Below, piece after piece: positions 1 through 5,835 of a DNA stretch of 10,575 bases (within the stretch, counting starts at the first letter, position 1; every line of letters begins with the position of its first letter). A program made the position numbers and the translations under genes. The notes under the pieces were generated by a model. The model searched no databases. It had not been told where the DNA came from and saw nothing but the letters and a program-made list of their open reading frames with translations. Origin of the DNA: Nitrospirota bacterium (GTDB lineage: Bacteria; Nitrospirota; Nitrospiria; Nitrospirales; UBA8639); the NCBI GenBank assembly GCA_003235785.1, contig QJYE01000115.1:1-10575 (forward strand). Reading direction: 5' to 3'.

Positions 1-1
1 A

Positions 2-97
2 ACTGCATTAGGATCTATTCCATTTTTCATGGATTCTTTTTTTATTCAAACCAAAAATCCTGATACTCTTGAGAGAGTGAAAACCCTCGCTATTTGA
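2..97 (+). CDS. Possible 3' end of an upstream gene (partial)
   Basis: One plus-strand frame is open from the left edge (first full codon at position 2) to a TGA at 95-97 and gives 31 residues ending in NPDTLERVKTLAI. The stretch mixes hydrophobic (IPFFMDSFF) and charged residues in a way that looks like a real protein C-terminus, and the other two plus frames have stops sooner. The piece is too short to assign to a family. It could be a chance open frame, because only 31 codons are visible and the start lies outside the window. Confidence 0.35.
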   Translation, partial: TALGSIPFFMDSFFIQTKNPDTLERVKTLAI

Positions 98-189
98 ATG
101 CGTGGCCCCAACCAGATATGCTGCGGTCTCATGGCCATGTCTCTTTTTCACAATCACGCCTTTAATCCCCTTCTGCCACTATCCCGATT

Positions 190-675
190 ATGCCCTTAAG
201 AATTCTTTCTTTTTTCAATGAGAATATTACCTGGCGAGTAGCCAAGACCCCTGAAGGCTATTACCATCGACAACTCTCAGGTACACCCGAATGGCTCCCA
301 GGACTTCCGTCAGGAGTGCCACCTGAGATGGTTAAAAGTACATTTCAGCAATTTCCTTCAACAGATGATTCAATCCAACCCTCTCACCTCTCATTCAAAT
401 TGACGTATCGAGTCGGCCATTCCAACGTGGAATGCTTTATTTTTTCCTCGCCTGAAGGCGATCCATTTTTAGTCAAAATACCGCCGGCAACCTTTGCCGC
501 CCTTCAAGAAGCGTTTCCTTCTATCGCCATTCCCCGCATGCGTATCGCCCGCCTCGCCGCGCAACAGGCTATCCAATTAGACGTACCAAGTGTGGAACTG
601 CTCACGGAAACCCCATTATTTGAGGCCGTGCAATCTCAATTATCTGAATCGCTCCCTCAACACACCCAACCCTAA
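190..675 (+). CDS. Hypothetical protein, 161 aa, probably cytoplasmic
   Basis: I do not recognise this protein. The ATG at 190 is the only ATG/GTG/TTG after an in-frame TAA at 163-165, so the start is fairly well bounded, although no clear ribosome binding site precedes it. The N-terminal half is rich in aromatic residues, Pro and Gly (for example TWRVAKTPEGYYHRQLSG around residues 14-31). The C-terminal half alternates short hydrophobic runs with a basic stretch near 115-125 (IPRMRIARLAAQQ) that could form a helix. There is no signal peptide, membrane segment or known catalytic motif. An intrinsic terminator begins 15 bases after the stop, so transcription probably ends here. That it is a real gene rests on its length, its protein-like composition and the following terminator. 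Confidence 0.7.
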   Translation: MPLRILSFFNENITWRVAKTPEGYYHRQLSGTPEWLPGLPSGVPPEMVKSTFQQFPSTDDSIQPSHLSFKLTYRVGHSNVECFIFSSPEGDPFLVKIPPATFAALQEAFPSIAIPRMRIARLAAQQAIQLDVPSVELLTETPLFEAVQSQLSESLPQHTQP

Positions 676-689
676 ATATTCCCTTGGAA

Positions 690-725
690 GCAGACGTATC
701 TTCAGACATTCAACGTCTGTTTTTT
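690..725 (+). terminator. Rho-independent terminator after the 190-675 gene
   Basis: CAGACGT at 691-697 pairs perfectly with ACGTCTG at 713-719, leaving a 15-base loop, and six T residues follow at 720-725. This 7-bp stem plus T-run, 15 bases past the TAA, is a typical intrinsic terminator for plus-strand transcription. Confidence 0.75.
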
Positions 726-832
726 ACCAATTCTGATTGAAAACTTGCGATCACAGCCCTGTTTATGAGTGGCTCGGCCTTTCGTGGGACCATGGCCGGC
801 AACCTAATTGATAATTCAAATATTTCAATAGC

Positions 833-883
833 TTATACACAATCGACCCAATCCACTCATTCTGTGGATAAGACTGTGCGTAA
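833..883. other. Cluster of three DnaA-box matches next to an AT-rich stretch (possible origin or DnaA-controlled site)
   Basis: TTATACACA at 833-841 (plus strand) fits the DnaA-box consensus TTATNCACA. TGTGGATAA at 863-871 is the exact reverse complement of the strong box TTATCCACA. Only three bases further, TGTGCGTAA at 875-883 is a minus-strand box with one mismatch (TTACGCACA). The first two face each other as a near-perfect dyad (832-841 with 863-872, 9 of 10 paired). An AT-rich run lies immediately to the left, about 804-832, as in DNA-unwinding elements. Known: clustered DnaA boxes beside AT-rich DNA mark chromosomal and plasmid origins and some DnaA-regulated promoters. No dnaA, dnaN, parAB or rep gene is visible, so origin function is inference only. 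Confidence 0.4.
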
Positions 884-1096
884 AGCATATTCTAATGACA
901 GGTCTAGCTCATTCATGGACCAATAAGCACTTTGCACATTTTTTAAGCATTGTGGCAATAAAAACATCATCACACAAAATATATGGTGATGGGATTCCCC
1001 AAGGCGTATTACGTATGTACAATACGGAAGTAGTAAAAATTTCACACATGGTTCATCAATTTTGAAAAATTTCCTGACGGTTTATCTGTCTTTTTC

Positions 1097-1102
1097 GAGG
1101 GA
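1097..1102 (+). promoter_or_regulatory. Ribosome binding site of the receiver gene
   Basis: GAGGGA at 1097-1102 is one of the few clear Shine-Dalgarno-like sequences in the window. It lies 9 bases before the ATG at 1112 and 6 before an in-frame TTG at 1109, so it supports this start region without separating the two codons. Confidence 0.5.
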
Positions 1103-1111
1103 TTATTTTTG

Positions 1112-1501
1112 ATGACTAACAACTCTTCTACCCAGGGGCGACACGTTCTGATTGTAGATGACGAACCCGCCGTTCGCCGAATGGTGAGAGGAGTGCTGGA
1201 ATCAGCAGGGTTTGAATGTGGAGAATCTGAAAACGGAGCGACGGCTCTGGAATGGTTACAAGAACATCACACGGATCTCATCATCTCGGATTACCAAATG
1301 CCCGTGATGAACGGGCTCCGTCTACTTGAAAAAGTTCAGACTTCATTAAATGGCCACACTCCTCGCGTGATCATGTTGAGTGGGGTCATCGAAGAAAAAG
1401 AAAAACTCAAAGCCATCGATCTCGGTGCCTATGCGATTATTGACAAACCCTGTAATTTCCGTGAGCTCGTCGTGAAGGTCAACGAAGCCATTGCGCCATG
1501 A
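1112..1501 (+). CDS. Single-domain response regulator (CheY-like receiver)
   Basis: A 129-residue protein consisting of one receiver domain and nothing else, so it would act through protein contacts rather than by binding DNA. Numbered from the ATG at 1112: VLIVDDEP carries the acidic pair D16/D17, D60 in SDYQMP is the expected phosphorylation site, S90 in MLSG takes the conserved Ser/Thr position, and K112-P113 is the conserved Lys with its following Pro. The residue three before the Lys (Tyr106 in CheY) is Ile here, so aromatic switching of the CheY kind is probably absent. No histidine kinase lies nearby, so the partner is unknown. The start may instead be the TTG at 1109, one codon earlier. 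The gene is flanked by its own intrinsic terminator and is probably monocistronic. Confidence 0.95.
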   Translation: MTNNSSTQGRHVLIVDDEPAVRRMVRGVLESAGFECGESENGATALEWLQEHHTDLIISDYQMPVMNGLRLLEKVQTSLNGHTPRVIMLSGVIEEKEKLKAIDLGAYAIIDKPCNFRELVVKVNEAIAP

Positions 1502-1568
1502 CTCCTCCTCTTTTCCTTCCCGTTAGAAAAAACGCTACTCGTAGGAATAGAAAATAGAGTGATTCTTC

Positions 1569-1598
1569 TCTGAATAATTCAATCTATTCAGAATTTTT
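1569..1598 (+). terminator. AT-rich intrinsic terminator after the receiver gene
   Basis: TCTGAATA at 1569-1576 pairs perfectly with TATTCAGA at 1585-1592 (8 bp, loop of 8), followed by five T residues at 1594-1598. The stem is unusually AT-rich for a terminator, but position and T-run fit. It lies 68 bases past the stop. Confidence 0.55.
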
Positions 1599-1626
1599 AC
1601 TTGCTTTCCCCCCAAAAATTAAAATC

Positions 1627-1761
1627 CTAAGTCATGGCAAAGACGATGTCGTTGTCGTCTCTGAAGAGAATTCCATTCACGTGGGTGATGGCAACGTTTT
1701 TTGCTTGCTTGCCAAGTTCCTTTTCTGCCTCATTAAAGATCAGACTGAAGTGCCCTGCATA
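1627..1761 (-). pseudogene. Probable remnant of a minus-strand gene (C-terminal fragment)
   Basis: Read on the minus strand, this stretch is open for 44 codons up to a TAG at 1629-1627. It has a strongly protein-like sequence including NEAEKELGKQAKNVAITH and ending in FRDDNDIVFAMT. There is no plausible start codon for most of it: the frame is closed by a TAA at 1764-1762, exactly where the plus-strand gene at 1764 begins. The composition (Lys/Glu/Asp-rich helix, then beta-like hydrophobic runs) is unlike noise. I infer a gene whose 5' part was lost when the adjacent sequence was joined here. I do not recognise the family, and a chance open frame remains possible. An overlapping plus-strand frame (1634-1846) reads much less like a protein. 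Confidence 0.35.
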
Positions 1762-1763
1762 TT

Positions 1764-2735
1764 ATGAGATTCATTCAATCCTACGTTGCCATTGCGCTCA
1801 TAGTTTATTTGAGTTTTTGCCCCACCACAGCCTTGGTCTTTGCTGAAACTTCGGCTCCTGGAATCCACTGGGGAACACTAGGATATCCCGATCAAGAACC
1901 CACACTCGCAACCGGTCTCTCGATTTTTCGCTTTACAGAATTCAATGGAGACGGCGAACGGTTTAATGGCATAAAGGAAACAATTGGATTAAATCTCATC
2001 ACCGTCAGTTGGACGGAACATTGGACCAGCCATTTACCAGGCTGGAGCACTAATCTCACCGTTGGAGTAGGACCCACTCGCAATCAACCCTCGGAATGGC
2101 TTCAAAATAATTTCATTCATGACAGCATCTGGGGTATTCCTGAGGTTCCTGTTGAAGGAAAACGCAAGCAGACCGATTTTACGGTTTCCGGGTCTATCAC
2201 TCGCTGGTGGCCCATGTTGCAACAACCACAGGTGATTTTTCTGAGTGGAGGCGGGCAAATGGGAAGCTTATATCAGGAAGCTTTTATCCGGGGAGGATTC
2301 CGCCGTTGGTCACCGCTACAAACCTTTGAACGAATAGCAGGATCGACTAAGGGATGGCTGAGCTCCATTATTCGACCTTTTCGTGTTTCCAGCATGGTGC
2401 GAGTCGGGCGGATTGCCACCGGTGCCGCCTTTCATGATTTGGCCAATACGGCCTATACCGGACAAGGGTCCATCAGTTATGGATGGTATAACAGACATTC
2501 GCATCGGCCCTGGATGGAAATTGAGGTCGGAGCCACAATTGGTTCTGGAATTTTCAACGATGAGCAGGGAAAATCAATAGAAGAACAATTTTGGACTGTC
2601 GCGTTTCGGATCCACCCCTTTACGTTCGAATCCTGGAATGATCAACTCGGGAACAAAGACTTTGGCCCTACGTATGGCGCCCGGCTGATGATTGATTTGT
2701 ACTTCCTACTCCCTGAATCTTGGAAAGGCCAATAA
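1764..2735 (+). CDS. Exported protein of unknown function, possibly an outer-membrane beta-barrel
   Basis: A 323-residue protein with a clear signal peptide: basic start (MRFIQ), hydrophobic core through about residue 22, and a likely signal peptidase I site at VFA|ET after residue 27. The mature part is rich in aromatic residues and Gly, with many short alternating runs (for example GSISYGWYN, WMEIEVGATIGSG and a final ARLMIDLYFLL), which suggests beta-strands. An outer-membrane barrel, or a periplasmic protein attached to the envelope, fits this. I do not recognise the family; the GLSIFRFTEFNGDGERFNG region faintly recalls LpxR-like outer-membrane proteins, but that is weak. The ATG at 1764 is chosen because it gives a complete signal peptide; only a weak ribosome binding site precedes it. 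The gene converges on the minus-strand lipoprotein gene ending at 2790. Confidence 0.75.
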   Translation: MRFIQSYVAIALIVYLSFCPTTALVFAETSAPGIHWGTLGYPDQEPTLATGLSIFRFTEFNGDGERFNGIKETIGLNLITVSWTEHWTSHLPGWSTNLTVGVGPTRNQPSEWLQNNFIHDSIWGIPEVPVEGKRKQTDFTVSGSITRWWPMLQQPQVIFLSGGGQMGSLYQEAFIRGGFRRWSPLQTFERIAGSTKGWLSSIIRPFRVSSMVRVGRIATGAAFHDLANTAYTGQGSISYGWYNRHSHRPWMEIEVGATIGSGIFNDEQGKSIEEQFWTVAFRIHPFTFESWNDQLGNKDFGPTYGARLMIDLYFLLPESWKGQ

Positions 2736-2737
2736 GG

Positions 2738-2761
2738 CATGGAGGTTCCAAGCCTTCCATG
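2738..2761. terminator. Hairpin between convergent genes, weak terminator candidate
   Basis: CATGGAGG at 2738-2745 pairs with CCTTCCATG at 2754-2761 in the plus-strand RNA (eight pairs including one G-U, loop of eight), three bases after the TAA of the upstream gene. No T-run follows on either strand, so a transcript-end or mRNA-stabilising role is only suggested by its position between converging genes. Confidence 0.3.
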
Positions 2762-2789
2762 GATGTGCAGGGACTGCCTCCTTCAAGAC

Positions 2790-3908
2790 TTATGAAGAAG
2801 AAACGATGGTGAGAGGGAGGCGCTTCCAGGATTCACCGGCGTTCACACTTCGATAAAGACCCCCGCCATTAGTCCCAACGTAGAGCACATGAGGGTCACT
2901 GGGACTGACTTGTAAGCTGCGGATACTCGTGGCGTCTAATCCATTGATTTTGGGTTGCCAGGTGATTCCAGCATCTTCACTTTTCTGCACCCGATCACTG
3001 GTGGCCAAATACAGCGTGGAAGGGTGAGAGGGATCCATTTGAATGGCGCTCACATAGGCATTTTGAATACTGCCCTCAATCTTAGCCCAATGCTCCCCTT
3101 GATCCATGGATTTATATAAACCCTTCGTCGTTCCCGCATACACCACATCACTATTCGTCGGATCGACCGCTATCCCATTCACCCCTAGGGCCATAGACGC
3201 CATCTTGGCATCGGCCGCCACCATCCCTTCAGATTTCTTTTCCCAACTTTCTGTTCCATTGATGGTGCGATACACGCCGCCCGTCGTTCCCGCATACAAC
3301 ACATTCGGACGCTGAGGGTCGATCGCCAATGACACCACAAAATTGACTTCATTCATTCCCACCATCCGCTCCACCCAATTACGACCTCCATCCAGGCTGC
3401 GAAACACCCCCACCGTCGTCCCGGCATAGACCATCTCCGTCCCTCGAGGATTAAAGACGATTTGATTCACAATGGCGGAGATCGTCCCCTTCTGAATACC
3501 GGCATTAAATTGATGCCAGGTTCTCCCACCATCCGGGCTTTTGTAGGTCCCGTCGCCCATCGTTCCGGCAAACACCGTCGCCGATAATGTCGGATCAATG
3601 GCTAAACTGATCACTCGAGTCCGCGTTAATTCTCCCTCAAACCGGGTCCACGTCTCGCCGGTATCACTGGATTTATAGACCGCCTCATCAGTCGCCAGAT
3701 AGATGATGTTTGACTTGGTGGGATGGAGAGCAATCGACACAATAGTATCACTCCGCTGCCCACAGCCGATGAGCCCCACCAGCACAACAACACACAAGAT
3801 AAAAGTGGGAAGGGAAAAGTGAAATGTAAGGAGTACGGAATACGGAAGGGGAACAAAGGGAATAAGGCGAGAATGAACGACAGGCATATTTTCGTGTTGA
3901 CTTCTCAC
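2790..3908 (-). CDS. Lipoprotein with seven Asp-box repeats (Ycf48-like beta-propeller)
   Basis: A 372-residue protein. A hydrophobic stretch ends in a lipobox (VGLIGC, Cys49), so the mature protein is probably lipid-anchored in the envelope. It then carries seven evenly spaced Asp-box motifs of the S-x-D-x-G-x-x-W type: about residues 80, 124, 171, 215 (degenerate, TINGTESW), 267, 310 and 354. Each is preceded by a YAGT-like strand, which fits a seven-bladed propeller. Known: such proteins (Ycf48/HCF136, BNR and sortilin-type propellers) are assembly factors, sialidases or binding scaffolds; no catalytic residues can be assigned here. The GTG at 3908 lies three bases after the stop of the gene upstream on the same strand, which suggests translational coupling; an ATG at 3887 (residue 8) is the alternative. 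The first 35 or so codons lie inside an inverted-repeat element, leaving an unusually long region before the lipobox. Confidence 0.88.
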   Translation of the reverse strand: MRSQHENMPVVHSRLIPFVPLPYSVLLTFHFSLPTFILCVVVLVGLIGCGQRSDTIVSIALHPTKSNIIYLATDEAVYKSSDTGETWTRFEGELTRTRVISLAIDPTLSATVFAGTMGDGTYKSPDGGRTWHQFNAGIQKGTISAIVNQIVFNPRGTEMVYAGTTVGVFRSLDGGRNWVERMVGMNEVNFVVSLAIDPQRPNVLYAGTTGGVYRTINGTESWEKKSEGMVAADAKMASMALGVNGIAVDPTNSDVVYAGTTKGLYKSMDQGEHWAKIEGSIQNAYVSAIQMDPSHPSTLYLATSDRVQKSEDAGITWQPKINGLDATSIRSLQVSPSDPHVLYVGTNGGGLYRSVNAGESWKRLPLTIVSSS

Positions 3909-3929
3909 TGTTTACTTTTCCCTTCCCAC
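3805..3929. repeat. Imperfect inverted repeat with 30-base arms bridging two genes
   Basis: The left arm 3805-3834 and the reverse complement of 3900-3929 match at 25 of 30 positions. The match begins with 16 identical bases, GTGGGAAGGGAAAAGT. The 65-base centre contains a short direct repeat, TACGGAATACGGAA. The arms are purine-rich on one strand. The right arm encodes the last residues and stop of the lipocalin-like protein (VGREK) and the start codon of the lipoprotein; the centre and left arm encode most of the lipoprotein's N-terminal region. A related sequence occurs at 10311-10410, which suggests a REP- or MITE-like dispersed element. No transposase is present. Confidence 0.6.
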
Positions 3930-5042
3930 GACATAGGGCTCGGCATAGCCGGTTAATTCCACATAGCCTTGGCCATGAATATCCTGGCCTTTCCATTGTC
4001 CCGTGACATCCACGGCCCCTTCCCAATACGTCACATGGGTGCTTCGTGCCGTCACAAGTTCTTGATTGGCCATGCGTGGCGAAATGGAGAGGGCAATATT
4101 CTCGGCTGGAATCGACAAAAGCCATTGACTGGGATAATGCGCCCCACTCACCGGGCTTTTCCAATGTTGTGTAACAGAAAGTTGCACGTCTTGGAGAGCA
4201 AAGACGGTCGAAGAACCGTTGGGCAAGACAAACGTCCCGCTCGAGGCCGGATCAAACGTGCCGTTCGCCTGGCGCAAGCCATAGGCCATAATTTCATGAT
4301 TGTTGTCGAGTTGCAGGCTAAACCAATCCCACCCCACTAAATTGTTTGCCAGGTCCCCTGAGCCAAACTCATGATCCATCCAACTCACTCCTTCAACAGG
4401 CACTGAGGTATCACCCACTTTCACCGAACCAGTGGTATGAAGCCGGGTCAAGGAATAATAATGCGAGGCCTGTCCAGGCTGTTGCCCCTTGCGACTGACT
4501 CCGTTGATCCCATGGATGACAGGGGGCTTTTGTGATTCCACAACAAGGTCAAGGGAAAACGCCTCAGCCTGAGCCTGCAGCCGGAACTGACGATGATCCG
4601 GAGCAAGGGCCTTCACACTCCATCGATCAATCCAGACATCTAAAACATCCGCCCGTGCGCCAGCTTTCCCAATGCCGGCCCGACTAATTTTCTCAGCAAA
4701 CTGAAATTTATCCGCTTGCTCATCCGTCAACGCCACATGCGCCAGATACACGTGCCGCATCGCCCATAAAGAAGGATTCGCCCAGACATGAGGAGAGTCA
4801 ATCCCGCGTCGAAAGAAGGTCAACTCATACCCAAAGCGTCGACCATCGGTCCCGACCAGATGCCCGGTAAAATACCACCATTCGGTCTGGAACTGTTCAT
4901 GACTCCCATGATCTCGCGGAAAAATTGAGATATATCCAGGCAGAGCGAGAGAGAACCGGGATTGAGCAGAGGCCAAAGTCTCGCCATAGACCTCACCATG
5001 CATAAACAATACGAGCAATCCCAATAGGCAAGGTCTCATCAT
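3912..5042 (-). CDS. Lipocalin-like protein of the AttH / carotenoid 1,2-hydratase (CrtC) family, exported
   Basis: Numbered from the ATG at 5042 (376 aa). MMRPCLLGLLVLFMHG forms a signal peptide with probable cleavage near VYG|ET (after residue 20). The family hallmark TEWWYFTG follows at about 53-60. A second conserved block, SWMDHEFG at about 220-227 with GWDWFSLQL at 237-245, marks the other half of this two-lobed lipocalin fold. Known: the family includes CrtC, which hydrates carotenoid end groups, and AttH-type periplasmic proteins often encoded beside LolCDE/FtsX-type ABC permeases. No carotenoid genes and no such permease lie nearby, so the substrate is open; lipid handling in the periplasm is the safer inference. 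The frame extends to a GTG at 5087, but that start would overlap the divergent gene region and add 15 residues before the signal peptide. It is probably co-transcribed with the lipoprotein gene downstream. Confidence 0.9.
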   Translation of the reverse strand: MMRPCLLGLLVLFMHGEVYGETLASAQSRFSLALPGYISIFPRDHGSHEQFQTEWWYFTGHLVGTDGRRFGYELTFFRRGIDSPHVWANPSLWAMRHVYLAHVALTDEQADKFQFAEKISRAGIGKAGARADVLDVWIDRWSVKALAPDHRQFRLQAQAEAFSLDLVVESQKPPVIHGINGVSRKGQQPGQASHYYSLTRLHTTGSVKVGDTSVPVEGVSWMDHEFGSGDLANNLVGWDWFSLQLDNNHEIMAYGLRQANGTFDPASSGTFVLPNGSSTVFALQDVQLSVTQHWKSPVSGAHYPSQWLLSIPAENIALSISPRMANQELVTARSTHVTYWEGAVDVTGQWKGQDIHGQGYVELTGYAEPYVVGREK

Positions 5043-5135
5043 TTCGTTTATACCACGATGCCCCATAGCGCACAAAGCCCTTGCCACACAAGCATATTCT
5101 CATCTTGACCATGGATTCCCATTTATCGACCCACG

Positions 5136-5165
5136 TTGACTTTCAAGAAAATTCTCGGCTATCGT
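5136..5165 (+). promoter_or_regulatory. Possible promoter of the LON-exporter operon
   Basis: TTGACT at 5136-5141 (five of six to the -35 consensus) and TATCGT at 5160-5165 (four of six to -10) are 18 bases apart. They end six bases before the ATG at 5171, so transcription would start at or next to that codon and the message could be leaderless. If translation starts at the ATG at 5111 instead, this match lies inside the gene and is probably chance. Confidence 0.25.
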
Positions 5166-5170
5166 ACCGC

Positions 5171-5830
5171 ATGTCTGTCCCCTTTTTTTCAGCGGAGCCC
5201 GAGGCCTGTCCTCTTCCGGAGATCGTTCCGATCTTTCCGCTTCCGACAGTCGTATTCTTTCCTGAAACCTACCTGCCACTTCATATTTTTGAACCCCGCT
5301 ACCGGGAAATGGTTCAAGAAGCTTCGGCGCACGAGCAATGTATTGGCATGGCCCTCTTAAAAGAAGGATGGGAAGATCAATACGAAGAGGCACCGCCCAT
5401 TCATGACATCGGGTGCGTCGGGCGCATTATCAGTTCTCATAAGTTAGCGGATGGATGTTATAACATCGTCTTGCAGGGGATACAGCGATGCACCTATCAG
5501 GAACAGACAGTGATCACTAACTATCGACAAGCTCGAATTGCTCCATATAGGCCTCAAGTGTGCAGCGCCTTAACGTCGGATATCCGGCGCCATCTTGAGA
5601 AAACCGCGCAGGAATATCTTAAGGCCAAGAAAGCCACCCAACTATGTGAGGTCATTGGCTCCGGCACACTCACCGATTCGATTCTCGTGCATAATCTGTC
5701 GGCTGGTCTTGATCTCTCACCCATCGAAAAGCAATTCTTGCTGGAATCTGACGACCTCTCGCAGCAAGCACGCCGGCTTATCGATTTAATCCGATTCAAA
5801 CTCGCTGCTCTCCGAACAGCACAAGGATAA
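5171..5830 (+). CDS. LON substrate-binding domain protein (stand-alone, no protease)
   Basis: A 219-residue protein (from the ATG at 5171) made of the N-terminal domain of Lon protease without the AAA+ or peptidase parts. Visible hallmarks are the PIFPLPTVVFFP strand region at 20-31, LPLHIFEPRY at 35-44, a GCVGRI strand at 81-86 and a C-terminal helical part with LSPIEKQFLLE at 182-192. Known: free-standing LON-domain proteins are widespread and probably bind proteins or peptides; their role is mostly undefined. The frame also offers an ATG at 5111 and a TTG at 5081. I prefer 5171 because the LON fold usually starts close to the N-terminus, but no start has a clear ribosome binding site. Its stop lies five bases before the ATPase gene, whose ribosome binding site overlaps it, so the two are probably translationally coupled. 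Confidence 0.88.
   Translation: MSVPFFSAEPEACPLPEIVPIFPLPTVVFFPETYLPLHIFEPRYREMVQEASAHEQCIGMALLKEGWEDQYEEAPPIHDIGCVGRIISSHKLADGCYNIVLQGIQRCTYQEQTVITNYRQARIAPYRPQVCSALTSDIRRHLEKTAQEYLKAKKATQLCEVIGSGTLTDSILVHNLSAGLDLSPIEKQFLLESDDLSQQARRLIDLIRFKLAALRTAQG
5823..5828 (+). promoter_or_regulatory. Ribosome binding site of the ATPase gene, overlapping the LON gene's stop
   Basis: AAGGAT at 5823-5828 is seven bases before the ATG at 5836 and shares its last base with the TAA (5828-5830) of the LON gene. This fixes the ATPase start and indicates coupled translation within one operon. Confidence 0.6.
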
Positions 5831-5835
5831 CTACT

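Larger units (their letters stand above)
676..1111. other. Gene-free stretch of about 430 bases with terminator and DnaA-box cluster
   Basis: I see no convincing gene here. The first part holds the terminator of the upstream gene. The middle is AT-rich (about 804-840) and runs into a cluster of DnaA-box matches at 833-883. Further right is a weak dyad, CATCAC at 968-973 with GTGATG at 986-991. A possible -10 hexamer TACAAT lies at 1018-1023, but no good -35 sits at the right distance. TTGAAA at 1062-1067 has no good -10 partner. A 62-codon minus-strand open frame (1045-857) crosses the DnaA boxes; it has a Cys- and His-rich sequence of no evident family and I treat it as spurious. Confidence 0.6.

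Noticed and set aside
98..199. Plus-strand 33-codon frame starting right after the first stop
   Set aside because: Short, no ribosome binding site, and it overlaps the start of the 190-675 gene.
713..830. Minus-strand open stretch of about 40 codons reading partly like protein (AMVPRKAEPLINRAV)
   Set aside because: No supported start, its end overlaps a clear plus-strand terminator, and it is short enough to be chance.
857..1045. Minus-strand 62-codon open frame
   Set aside because: It runs through the DnaA boxes, matches nothing I know, and lacks a ribosome binding site.
1634..1846. Plus-strand 70-codon open frame overlapping the exported-protein gene
   Set aside because: It overlaps the start of a gene with a clear signal peptide by 83 bases, has no ribosome binding site, and its Cys- and Ser-rich sequence looks unnatural; the opposite strand reads better.
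3805..3929. Insertion sequence or transposon end
   Set aside because: No transposase, no target-site duplication that I can see, and only 125 bases in total; a small dispersed repeat is the better reading.
3748..4164. Minus-strand 138-codon frame across the lipocalin/lipoprotein junction
   Set aside because: It is a shadow in another frame of two well-supported genes; considered because it spans the repeat, but its sequence has no domain.
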